A DNA stretch of 15,013 nt, from positions 1 to 15,013 of the forward strand of contig DCWG01000029.1 of NCBI GenBank assembly GCA_002327525.1, written 5' to 3'. Positions 6,812 through 13,439 of the stretch are shown piece by piece. A program made the translations under genes and the position numbers. The notes below the pieces were generated by a model. That model had not been told where the DNA came from, ran no database searches, and worked only from the letters and a program-made list of their open reading frames with translations. The DNA comes from Gammaproteobacteria bacterium UBA2168 (GTDB taxonomy: Bacteria; Pseudomonadota; Gammaproteobacteria; Pseudomonadales; Azotimanducaceae). Within the stretch, counting starts at the first letter, position 1; the number at the start of each line of letters is the position of its first letter.

Positions 6812-7819
6812 ATGAAAGTAGATGCGGGCTTAGGCCATGACCTGAAAAAAATACCGGACGCGATACGCAAGCTCGAGGCAGCTGGCTACGACGGCGTCAA
6901 TACGGCCGAAATGAACCATGACCCGTTTTACCCCCTGGTACTGGCAGCGGAGCATTCGAAGCGTATCGAGTTGCGCACGTCCATTGCGGTGGCGTTTGCG
7001 CGCAGCCCCATGAATCTCGCCAACCTCGGGCACGATCTGAATGCCTATTCGGGTGGGCGCTTCACACTGGGTCTCGGTTCGCAGATCCGTCCGCACATCA
7101 CCAAGCGCTTCAGCATGCAATGGGGCGCGCCCGCTGCACAGATGCGCGAACTGGTTCTGGCGATGCGCGCGATCTGGGCTAACTGGTATGAGAAGAAACC
7201 GCTGCAGTACGTCGGCAAGTACTACACGCACACCCTGATGACACCGGCGTTCACCCCGGAGAACACCGAACAGGGGGCACCCAGAGTGGTTCTCGCAGCG
7301 GTAGGCCCGGGCATGACGGAAGTGGCCGGTGAGGTGGCCGATGGAATGATCATTCATCCGTTCAGCAATCTGCCCTACATCGAGTCGGTGACCGTGCCCG
7401 CAATCGAGAAGGGACTGGCCATGGCCGGACGTAGCCGTGACGATTTCGAGTTGTCGTATTCGTGTTTCGTGGTCACGGGGCGTGACGAGGCAGAGTTCGA
7501 GGCGAGCCTCAAGGCCACCAGGGAACGCATCGCGTTCTATGGTTCCACCCCGGCGTACACGGGTGTACTGGAGGCTATCGGTGTCGGAGAGCTGCAGGGC
7601 GAACTCAATGCCATGTCCAAACAGGGACGCTGGCAGGAGATGGGTACGCTCATCACTGATGACATCGTTCGCGAATTTGGCGTCGTGGGCTCACCGGACG
7701 AGATTGCGCCGCAGATGCTGGAGCGATATGGCAGCTTCGTGGACCGGACGTCCGCGTCGTTCCCGGTGGGAGATGACGAACAGCGCCAACAAATCATCAG
7801 CGCGCTGCGCCAGGGCTGA
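6812..7819 (+). CDS. LLM class oxidoreductase, MSMEG_2256-like, copy B
   Basis: 335 residues, exactly the same length as copy A and alike throughout, with more than half of positions identical by eye. It keeps A-F-A-R-S-P-M at 61-67, S-G-G-R-F at 80-84, Q-I-R-P-H-I-T-K-R-F-S-M at 91-102, Y-T-H-T-L-M-T-P at 138-145, and I-A-F-Y-G-S-T-P-A-Y at 240-249. Where copy A is closest to the family in the H-x-F-T-T-E-x-Y-L region, copy B has S-N-L-P-Y-I, so the two have diverged in different parts of the barrel. The ATG has GGAG at 6797-6800, eleven bases upstream, and follows copy A by 23 bases. It is the last gene of the operon; a GC-rich hairpin begins 11 bases after its stop. A tandem duplication followed by specialisation is the simplest origin. 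Confidence 0.92.
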   Translation: MKVDAGLGHDLKKIPDAIRKLEAAGYDGVNTAEMNHDPFYPLVLAAEHSKRIELRTSIAVAFARSPMNLANLGHDLNAYSGGRFTLGLGSQIRPHITKRFSMQWGAPAAQMRELVLAMRAIWANWYEKKPLQYVGKYYTHTLMTPAFTPENTEQGAPRVVLAAVGPGMTEVAGEVADGMIIHPFSNLPYIESVTVPAIEKGLAMAGRSRDDFELSYSCFVVTGRDEAEFEASLKATRERIAFYGSTPAYTGVLEAIGVGELQGELNAMSKQGRWQEMGTLITDDIVREFGVVGSPDEIAPQMLERYGSFVDRTSASFPVGDDEQRQQIISALRQG

Positions 7820-7830
7820 GACTCGGAGAA

Positions 7831-7850
7831 CGGGGTGGGCTACCACCCCG
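7831..7850 (+). terminator. GC-rich hairpin after the LLM operon
   Basis: CGGGGTGG (7831-7838) and CCACCCCG (7843-7850) make a perfect 8-bp stem with a GCTA loop just after the copy B stop. No T-run follows directly; a run of seven T lies at 7892-7898. It may act as a Rho-assisted terminator or an mRNA-stabilising end. Confidence 0.5.
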
Positions 7851-7973
7851 CATTCCCTGCTCAACGGTTGTTTACGATCGTGTTTCTTAGATTTTTTTGT
7901 AAGATACTTGCCTGGTGACAGGCTGGCGAAAACCGCGTTCCTGATCACAGTTCATGTGTGGACGGTTTCGCAG

Positions 7974-7989
7974 GTTAGTGCCCACTAAC
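7974..7989. promoter_or_regulatory. Perfect palindrome, candidate operator
   Basis: GTTAGTG-CC-CACTAAC is a 16-base inverted repeat with a two-base centre. It is the size of a dimeric repressor site (for example TetR type). No regulator gene is adjacent, so the protein that would bind it is unknown. Confidence 0.35.
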
Positions 7990-8015
7990 TAATAAGTTGT
8001 TTACATCGTAGTCAT

Positions 8016-8035
8016 ATCTGCCGCACATCTGCCGC
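8016..8035. repeat. Tandem 9-base repeats with 11-base period
   Basis: ATCTGCCGC occurs at 8016-8024 and 8027-8035, separated by AC. A period of 11 is one helical turn and is typical of sites bound by OmpR/PhoB-type response regulators. It lies about 110 bases before the transglycosylase start. Confidence 0.4.
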
Positions 8036-8141
8036 GTACCATTTACTGCTGTACCATCCGGTTTCAGACGTTAGAATGCGGGCGCGCCGGGACCGGCGAA
8101 TGGATGTTTGGTAACCAGCGGTTGTAACGACACTGGCTGCG

Positions 8142-8825
8142 ATGGCAGGATTCTCGGAGAAATATCGGAAGTCGAAGATGCGTAGTGCACGCCCGAAATT
8201 CGAAGCACCCGCAATTGAGCTCTGGAGGCGAATACCCGCTGTGGTTCGCCGCCTCATGGCGGTTCAGCTCGGCGCCCTTCTCGCCTTCGCTTTCGTTGGC
8301 GTTTCAATGGGTCCGGAGCTCACGGGCAAGGGCTTGCAGAACATTAGTTTCGCCAAACCCGCCCTCGCAAGCGGCCCGCGGTGGGAAGAAAGAGTAGCCG
8401 ACTTCGGCAATCGTATGACACGTGCGTGGGGTGTGAGGCCAGAGACTGCGCACGAGTTCTCGGCCTGGATTCTCGAGGCGTCGACGCGTCAGAAACTGGA
8501 ACCCGAGCTCATTGCGAGCCTCATTCTGACGGAGAGCCATTTCCGAAAGAACGTGCGCTCCTACTATGGTGCGGTGGGTCCCGCACAGGTGCGTCCGGAG
8601 TACTGGTCGGATTTTTGTGGTGTGGCGGATCTCACCGACCCTGAGCAGAACGTCTATTGCGGCGCACAGATTCTCGCCTACTACCGAGAGCGGTGCGGCG
8701 CCGAGCGTTGTGCGCTCAGCGCCTACAACACCGGACTCAAAGGCATGCGTGGCGTGCATCGTCAGGCAGGTCTGCGCTACGTGAGTAAGGTGGGCGATCA
8801 GCTCGCCAAATTCGCACTCCTGTAA
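8142..8825 (+). CDS. Membrane-anchored lytic transglycosylase domain protein
   Basis: 227 residues. A basic N-terminus is followed by one hydrophobic segment (about 37-57), which should act as an uncleaved signal anchor or signal peptide and place the rest in the periplasm. The C-terminal half is an SLT/lysozyme-like domain. The catalytic glutamate is E131 in I-L-T-E-S-H-F, G-A-V-G-P-A-Q-V at 143-150 replaces the usual G-L-M-Q-I block, and S-A-Y-N-T-G is at 193-198. Four cysteines (C159, C173, C185, C190) could form disulphides in the periplasm. Such enzymes cleave the glycan strand of peptidoglycan to give anhydromuropeptides. The start ATG 8142 lacks a strong ribosome binding site, and internal ATG codons at M13 or M39 cannot be excluded. 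No secretion-system gene is nearby, so a general wall-remodelling role is most likely. Confidence 0.85.
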   Translation: MAGFSEKYRKSKMRSARPKFEAPAIELWRRIPAVVRRLMAVQLGALLAFAFVGVSMGPELTGKGLQNISFAKPALASGPRWEERVADFGNRMTRAWGVRPETAHEFSAWILEASTRQKLEPELIASLILTESHFRKNVRSYYGAVGPAQVRPEYWSDFCGVADLTDPEQNVYCGAQILAYYRERCGAERCALSAYNTGLKGMRGVHRQAGLRYVSKVGDQLAKFALL

Positions 8826-8924
8826 ACTCCTTCGAATAGCAGTTCCCGATTTCCTGCGCCTTTACGTGTCGAGTAGCGGCTTACCCCCGAGCGATGCGCT
8901 ACACTGGGTGTTCAGATCCCACGC

Positions 8925-8930
8925 GGAGAG
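8925..8930 (+). promoter_or_regulatory. Ribosome binding site deciding the start of the secreted protein
   Basis: GGAGAG stands four bases before GTG 8935. It supports this codon over the in-frame GTG at 8866. Confidence 0.6.
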
Positions 8931-8934
8931 ATTC

Positions 8935-9321
8935 GTGACACAACTAACTGCGACAGGGCGCTGGATCCTGTTGATCTCGATGCTCGCAGTAATGTGCAGC
9001 GGCAACGTAACTGCACAGAAACAAGAGTTGCCTGCGTGGCTGCAGCCGGATGTACTGAAAGCCTCTGTGGAGATAGGCATGAGCGAAGAGCAGCTGCAGC
9101 AGTTTCGGGCCGTCGTGAGTCGCTTTCTCGACGGGCGGATGAAGGCCATCAACAAACTGATGCGAGGCCACAACGTCACCAACATGGATCGCAAGCTGAA
9201 GAGCAAGACCAACTCGCTCAAGAAGAAAATGGACAAGGAGATGGCGGAATTTCTCACAGAGGAGCAGTTGCCGAAATACGGGGTCTACCGCGACCTACTG
9301 GTCTCCAAGTTCCGCATCTAG
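8935..9321 (+). CDS. Small secreted helical protein with LTxxQ-like motifs
   Basis: 128 residues from GTG 8935, chosen because GGAGAG lies at 8925-8930 and because this start gives a clean signal peptide: a hydrophobic core at about 10-21 and a likely cleavage after V-T-A (27). The frame is open further upstream to 8866, but that extension would bury the signal. The mature part is short, highly charged and helical, with two spaced motifs: M-S-E-E-Q at 49-53 and L-T-E-E-Q at 107-111. Paired LTxxQ motifs are the mark of Spy/CpxP periplasmic stress chaperones, and the size fits, though the similarity is weak and this is inference. A lysine-rich stretch (K-L-K-S-K-T-N-S-L-K-K-K at 87-98) lies between the motifs. 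It follows the transglycosylase by about 110 bases on the same strand. Confidence 0.72.
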   Translation: MTQLTATGRWILLISMLAVMCSGNVTAQKQELPAWLQPDVLKASVEIGMSEEQLQQFRAVVSRFLDGRMKAINKLMRGHNVTNMDRKLKSKTNSLKKKMDKEMAEFLTEEQLPKYGVYRDLLVSKFRI

Positions 9322-9366
9322 AAGAGATTCCATCAGAGGCTTCATTCGCTGCTGGGAGGAAGGCAC

Positions 9367-10239
9367 ATGACTGATTTTGGCGTTCTGATGTTTCCAACAG
9401 ACTACGCGGTTCAGCCCGTGGAATTGGCCCGCGCCGCAGAGGCGAGGGGCTTCGAGTCGCTGTTCTTTCCAGAACACACGCACATTCCGGCGAGCCGTAA
9501 GTCACCGTGGCCCGGTGGGCCGGAGTTGCCGCAGGAGTATTGGCACAGCCACGACCCGTACGTGGCGCTGGGTGCAGCGGCGGCGGTAACGGAGACGTTG
9601 AGACTCGGTACCGGCATCACACTGGTGACGGAACGCGACCCCATAGTCATGGCCAAGCAGGTGGCTTCGCTCGACCATATCTCGGGCGGACGCGTACTGC
9701 TTGGAGTGGGTGCGGGGTGGAATGCCGAAGAGATGGAAAATCACGGCACCGTGTTTGCCGATCGCTGGAAGATACTGCGTGAGCGTATTCTCGCTATGCG
9801 CGAGATATGGCGAGAGGAGGAAGCGGAGTTTCACGGCCAGTTCGTGAACTTTGATGCGGTGTGGAGTTATCCCAAACCGGCTCAGGACGGGGGACCGAAA
9901 GTACTCATGGGGGCTTCCAGCAGGTACACGTGGAAGCGCGTCGCCGAATACTGTGATGGCTGGTTTCCGATACATCAGGACGCCAACCGTGCTTCGGCAT
10001 CGGGGGCGCTGGACTATGTGGCGAGTATTGCCGCCGTACGCAGGGCCTGGGCGGAGGCAGGACGCGATGGCGAGCCGGACTTCAGCATATTCGGCGTCGG
10101 GCCGGACGCGCAACGCGTGGCCGAACTGATAGACATGGGCTTCAATCGCATCATCTTTGCGCTACCTTCGGCGGATGCGGATACGGTGATGCCGTTGATG
10201 GATCGGTACGCCGAGATCGGACACGGCGTCAACAGCTAG
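9367..10239 (+). CDS. LLM class oxidoreductase, Rv2161c-like (F420-associated)
   Basis: 290 residues with an excellent ribosome binding site (GGAGGA at 9355-9360, six bases before the ATG). The family marks are L-F-F-P-E-H-T-H-I-P at 32-41, the Y-W-H-S-H-D-P-Y-V-A-L stretch at 58-68, G-T-G-I-T-L-V-T-E-R-D-P at 81-92, and S-G-G-R-V-L-L-G-V-G-A-G-W at 106-118. These match the short LLM group often annotated as F420-dependent (Rv2161c type). It is distinct from the three LLM enzymes at 3236-7819. The insert after the E-H-T-H motif is where substrate specificity is expected to vary. It is followed closely by the MFS transporter on the same strand, so the two could be an uptake-and-oxidation pair, but the substrate is unknown. 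Confidence 0.92.
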   Translation: MTDFGVLMFPTDYAVQPVELARAAEARGFESLFFPEHTHIPASRKSPWPGGPELPQEYWHSHDPYVALGAAAAVTETLRLGTGITLVTERDPIVMAKQVASLDHISGGRVLLGVGAGWNAEEMENHGTVFADRWKILRERILAMREIWREEEAEFHGQFVNFDAVWSYPKPAQDGGPKVLMGASSRYTWKRVAEYCDGWFPIHQDANRASASGALDYVASIAAVRRAWAEAGRDGEPDFSIFGVGPDAQRVAELIDMGFNRIIFALPSADADTVMPLMDRYAEIGHGVNS

Positions 10240-10272
10240 GAAAGAGACAATCTCCTGCACCGTACGGTCGCT

Positions 10273-10288
10273 GGCTGGTACGCCAGCC
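10273..10288 (+). other. Small hairpin near the transporter start
   Basis: GGCTGG and CCAGCC form a 6-bp stem with a TACG loop, a stable tetraloop type in RNA. A 10-base palindrome ACCGTACGGT lies just upstream at 10259-10268. They fall in the leader if translation begins at TTG 10298, or in the first codons if it begins earlier. Confidence 0.3.
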
Positions 10289-10297
10289 GCGGCACCG

Positions 10298-11671
10298 TTG
10301 GGCTACTACAGCTGGACCTTCGGTCAGGCGGCCCGGGATCCCTACTACATCATGGTAGTGATCTACATCTTCTTTCCGTATTTCTCCAACACGGTGGTGG
10401 GCGACCCGGTGCAGGGGCAAACACTGATCGGTTATCTCAATGCCGCCGGTGGTTTCATCCTTGCGCTGACGGCGCCCTTTCTCCGCGCCATTGCCGACAA
10501 GAACGGCCGCCGCAAACCCTGGGTGGCGGCGACCGTGATGATAATGTCCCTTGGTGCTTCATGCCTGTGGCTGATCTTACCGGGCGGTGAAGGCCTCGGC
10601 GTATGGCCGGCTCTGGCACTGTTGCTGGTGATCAGTGTCGCATTCGCCACCTCGGAAGTGTTCCACAACGCGATGCTGCCGAGCGTCGCGCCGCTCGATA
10701 AGGTGGGAACCATCTCGGGTATCGCCTTTGCAGCCGGCAATGTCGGCGGTCTGCTGCTGATGTTGTTCGTGTTGTTCGCCTTTTCGATGCCGGGCACCGT
10801 CGAGTGGTCGTTTCTACCCGGGGAGCCGCTGTTCGGAATCGATCAGGATGTACACGAGCACGATCGAATTGTGGGGCCCATCGCGGGTGTGTGGATGTTT
10901 CTGTTCACGCTGCCGGTGCTAATGTTCACACCGGATGGCACGGCTTCGGGCACTCCCATCGTCGCCGCTGCCCGGCAGGGAGTTCGCGATGTGCTGGACA
11001 CGCTGCGTCAACTGCCGCACTACGCCAACATTGCCATCTACCTGCTCTCGAGGATGTTCTTCATCGACGGCATGGTCGGCGTGATGACCTTTGGCGGGGT
11101 GTATGCATCCGGCACCTTCAATTGGGATACCACGACACTGCTCATTTTTGGGCTGTGTACAAGCGGATCCGCCATGTTCGGTGCCTGGATAGGCGGGCTC
11201 ATCGACGACCGGTTTGGCTCCATAACGACCTTGAAGATCGCTATTGGCGTAAGTTCACTGGTGCTGATCACACTGGTCTCCATCCAGCCGGACAGCGTGC
11301 TTTTCGTGGTGCCGGTGGGTTCCCACAGCGTATGGAGCTTTCCCTACTTCACCACCGCTGCGGAGATAGTCTATTTCGGTACTAATCAAGTGTTTGCCAT
11401 GTTCTTCGTAACGGGACTGTCTTCGTCGCGTACGCTGATGGCGCGTATCGCCCCGCCGGAGATGGCGACGCAGTTTTTCGGCCTGTTCGCGCTCTCGGGT
11501 ACCGTGACCGCATTCCTGGCTCCGCTTATGGTGGCCACTGCCACGGGCTGGTTTCAGTCACAGCGAATCGGATTTGCATCGCTTGCCGTACTCATGGTGC
11601 TCGGTGCGGCGTTGCTGTTCATGGTGCGTGAGGAACCGGCAACCGTAGCGTCCATTCAACCGGCCTCCTGA
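10298..11671 (+). CDS. MFS transporter, Atg22/UMF1-like
   Basis: At least 457 residues with about twelve hydrophobic segments. Early residues G-Y-Y-S-W-T-F-G-Q-A-A-R-D-P-Y-Y are typical of the UMF1/Atg22-like branch of the major facilitator superfamily. The cytoplasmic loop D-K-N-G-R-R-K-P-W marks the motif-A region after helix 2, and L-I-D-D-R-F-G in the second half is the matching loop. It sits in the inner membrane; the cargo is unknown. The start is uncertain. The frame is open back to 10199, yet contains no ATG or GTG in a sensible place; TTG 10298 has no good ribosome binding site, while AGGAAAGAGA at 10238-10247 would suit a start near ATC 10250 or CTG 10271. Its stop is six bases from the ancestral end of the convergent dioxygenase remnant. 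Confidence 0.85.
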   Translation: MGYYSWTFGQAARDPYYIMVVIYIFFPYFSNTVVGDPVQGQTLIGYLNAAGGFILALTAPFLRAIADKNGRRKPWVAATVMIMSLGASCLWLILPGGEGLGVWPALALLLVISVAFATSEVFHNAMLPSVAPLDKVGTISGIAFAAGNVGGLLLMLFVLFAFSMPGTVEWSFLPGEPLFGIDQDVHEHDRIVGPIAGVWMFLFTLPVLMFTPDGTASGTPIVAAARQGVRDVLDTLRQLPHYANIAIYLLSRMFFIDGMVGVMTFGGVYASGTFNWDTTTLLIFGLCTSGSAMFGAWIGGLIDDRFGSITTLKIAIGVSSLVLITLVSIQPDSVLFVVPVGSHSVWSFPYFTTAAEIVYFGTNQVFAMFFVTGLSSSRTLMARIAPPEMATQFFGLFALSGTVTAFLAPLMVATATGWFQSQRIGFASLAVLMVLGAALLFMVREEPATVASIQPAS

Positions 11672-11677
11672 GAGCCG

Positions 11678-12185
11678 TCACTGCGCCCGTGTGCGTTCCT
11701 CGGCAATGATCTGCTATCCCCTCCCACTCGCCCCACATATTGCACATGGCGTGTTTCGATCGCTCCCACGGGTCGTTACCTTCTTCGTATTCGAGCCACT
11801 CTCCCAGCCAGCCCTGGTCGGGGTGATCGGATAACCCGGTCAGCACTTTGTCCGGTTGCCGGCTCTTGTTGCGGATACGGAAGATGATGTTCTTGCGCGA
11901 TTCGGTTCCGTTTTCGTTGTGCGACCCGGAATGGGGAATGTTGTACATCGCGATGCAGGCATCGCCGGGTTGCATGAGAACCTGCACAGGTCTCGGCCAG
12001 CGCTGCCCATCCGGCGTGGTTTCTGAGGTCTCGTCGCACAGCGCCTCACGGACACTGTCCGGCAGGTAGTTCATGCCACTGCGGTTGGGGGCATCCGTAT
12101 TGAGGCGCAGACGGCGGCCGACGCACTGTCCACCCACTACGAAAATATGCCGCATTAGCGGCGAGCTTTGGTTACACGTAGCCAC
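11678..12185 (-). pseudogene. Phytanoyl-CoA dioxygenase-like remnant (C-terminal part)
   Basis: An open frame of 188 codons from 12185 to 11619 carries only the C-terminal portion of a PhyH-type Fe(II)/2-oxoglutarate dioxygenase. Visible are P-G-D-A-C-I-A-M-Y-N-I-P-H-S-G at 73-87 with the distal metal-binding histidine H85, and a downstream arginine in S-R-K-N-I-I-F-R-I-R (96-105) suited to 2-oxoglutarate. The N-terminal half with the H-x-D pair is missing, since such enzymes are usually near 280-300 residues. The last residues after W-E-G-I-A-D lose similarity. Skipping one base near 11715 gives I-A-E-E-R-T-R-A-Q and a stop at 11678, a more natural end. The fragment is therefore both truncated and frameshifted, and cannot be a working oxygenase. 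It follows the HAD gene by about 41 bases. Confidence 0.7.
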
Positions 12186-12226
12186 TTGTGGCTGAAGTGG
12201 TTCTCAACCCGTAGCCAGGAAGAGGA

Positions 12227-12838
12227 TCAGCGGATATCGTGGAGAATGCCATCGAGTTCGCGCTCGACGTCCCCGGCGCTGGTGACGTGTACGCTGTTGA
12301 GACCCACCTGCCGCGCGCCGGCGATATTCTCGTGTGTGTCATCGAGAAACAGCACTTCCTCTGGAGCCATGCCCATGCTCTGCACCACGAACTCGTATGC
12401 TTCCCGATCGGGTTTGCGTAGGCCGATCTCGGAAGAAACGTAGATATGGTGAAAAGGCTCCAGTTCAGGTTCGTACAATGACGACCACTTGTCGTGATGC
12501 ACTGCGTTGGTATTGGTGAACCCATAAAGGGGCATGCGGTTTGCCACGTCAGGCAGCCGCCGCACCACTCCACCGTAGGCACCTACGAACAATGCGTTCC
12601 AACCTTCCCGCCACACGGACACGGGCAAGTCGACCTTGAAGCGAGCCTCGAGGGCGGCTGCATATCGCTCGAAGTCACGCTCCCCGCGTTCGTGTTCACG
12701 ATAAGCGTCATCCAGCTGCCAACGTTCGTAGAAGCGGCGTACATCCACATCGGCAGCCTCGGCCCAGAAGGCAAACACGCGGCGAAAGTCAACGTCCAGC
12801 ACCACATTGCCGAGGTCGAGGAGAACGGCCTTGATCAT
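12227..12838 (-). CDS. HAD family phosphatase, YihX-like
   Basis: 203 residues, a full-length HAD subfamily I hydrolase with a helical cap. Motif I is L-L-D-L-G-N-V-V-L-D-V-D-F with nucleophile D8; the second aspartate of the usual D-x-D is replaced by G10, as in the E. coli YihX group that has D-L-G-N-V. Motif II is F-T-N-T-N (T108), motif III is the lysine K142 in G-L-R-K-P, and motif IV is L-F-L-D-D-T-H-E-N (D166, D167). YihX removes phosphate from alpha-glucose 1-phosphate; whether this protein shares that substrate is not shown. The ATG has GGAG five bases upstream on the minus strand. It is 25 bases downstream of the broken winged-helix gene and is probably cotranscribed with it and the methyltransferase. 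Confidence 0.9.
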   Translation of the reverse strand: MIKAVLLDLGNVVLDVDFRRVFAFWAEAADVDVRRFYERWQLDDAYREHERGERDFERYAAALEARFKVDLPVSVWREGWNALFVGAYGGVVRRLPDVANRMPLYGFTNTNAVHHDKWSSLYEPELEPFHHIYVSSEIGLRKPDREAYEFVVQSMGMAPEEVLFLDDTHENIAGARQVGLNSVHVTSAGDVERELDGILHDIR

Positions 12839-12863
12839 CTTTGCTCCAATAGCTGCTCGCCCC

Positions 12864-13408
12864 TTAGCTTAGGGAGAGCCGATAGCCGGTCTCGAGGTTG
12901 ATGGCCAATCCGGGTTTCTTCAGTGTCCGCATACTTGCCTTGAACGCCTGCGTTTCCCAACCGAGGTGCGCTGTAAGATCCGCGGCCCTGCATCCCGGAT
13001 GATCGCGGATGAGTTCTAGGGCGGTCCACGTCCCGGGCCCGCGTCGGGACCGGTCGTCGATCTTTCTCAGACGATCTGTCATTGCATCGCGATCTGCGCA
13101 TTGCAGCAATGTGTAATCCGGTTGATTCACAGCTTCGCTGCCGATGTGTCGAAAGTCCACACGAAACACCTGGCGGTCGAGTTCGACGCCCAGGAGGTTG
13201 GCGAGCGCATCCCTGCCGGTCGTGCCGCGGCCTCGATGACGGCACGATTTTTCAGCGCTTCCTTGTGGACATTGACCTCCAGGAAGGACTCGAGCGGCGG
13301 TAGCAACAGGGCGAAACGCTTGCGCTGCGCCAGCCTCGAGAGCGTCTGAGCGCTGAATGACTCCATCAGCGCGTCGCTCAGGGCGCAGAGGATTTGCGTC
13401 CTGTTCAT
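12864..13408 (-). pseudogene. Winged-helix protein gene broken by a frameshift
   Basis: Two frames together make one protein of about 180 residues. The first runs from ATG 13408 through M-N-R-T-Q-I-L-C-A-L-S and on to N-R-A-V-I-E-A-A. The second continues from about 13230 (R-D-A-L-A-N-L-L-G-V-E-L-D-R-Q) to a stop at 12864. The shift between them is equivalent to minus one base and falls around 13205-13235. The C-terminal 60 residues look like a winged-helix domain: W-T-A-L-E-L-I-R-D-H-P-G-C-R-A-A-D-L, then G-W-E-T-Q-A-F-K, then a wing-like L-A-I-N-L-E-T-G-Y-R-L-S. The function is unknown; DNA binding is possible. No slippery heptamer or stem is obvious, so decay or a sequence error is more likely than programmed shifting. 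It lies between the methyltransferase (31 bases) and the HAD gene (25 bases). Confidence 0.65.
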
Positions 13409-13439
13409 GGCCTGCCGGCGTGTGAGCGGTGTATGCCGG

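Larger units (their letters stand above)
7820..8141. promoter_or_regulatory. Repeat-rich intergenic region upstream of the lytic transglycosylase
   Basis: No gene is visible in these 322 bases. It is more AT-rich than the coding DNA and holds several short repeats: the operon-end hairpin, a 16-base palindrome at 7974-7989, GTTGTTTAC at both 7867 and 7996, ATCTGCCGC at 8016 and 8027 (11-base period), and GTACCAT at 8036 and 8051. This density suggests a regulated promoter for the gene at 8142, but no clear -35/-10 pair was found. Confidence 0.45.

Noticed and set aside
12864..13408. Programmed ribosomal frameshift in the winged-helix gene
   Set aside because: No slippery heptamer or downstream stem was found around 13205-13235, so mutation or sequencing error is simpler.
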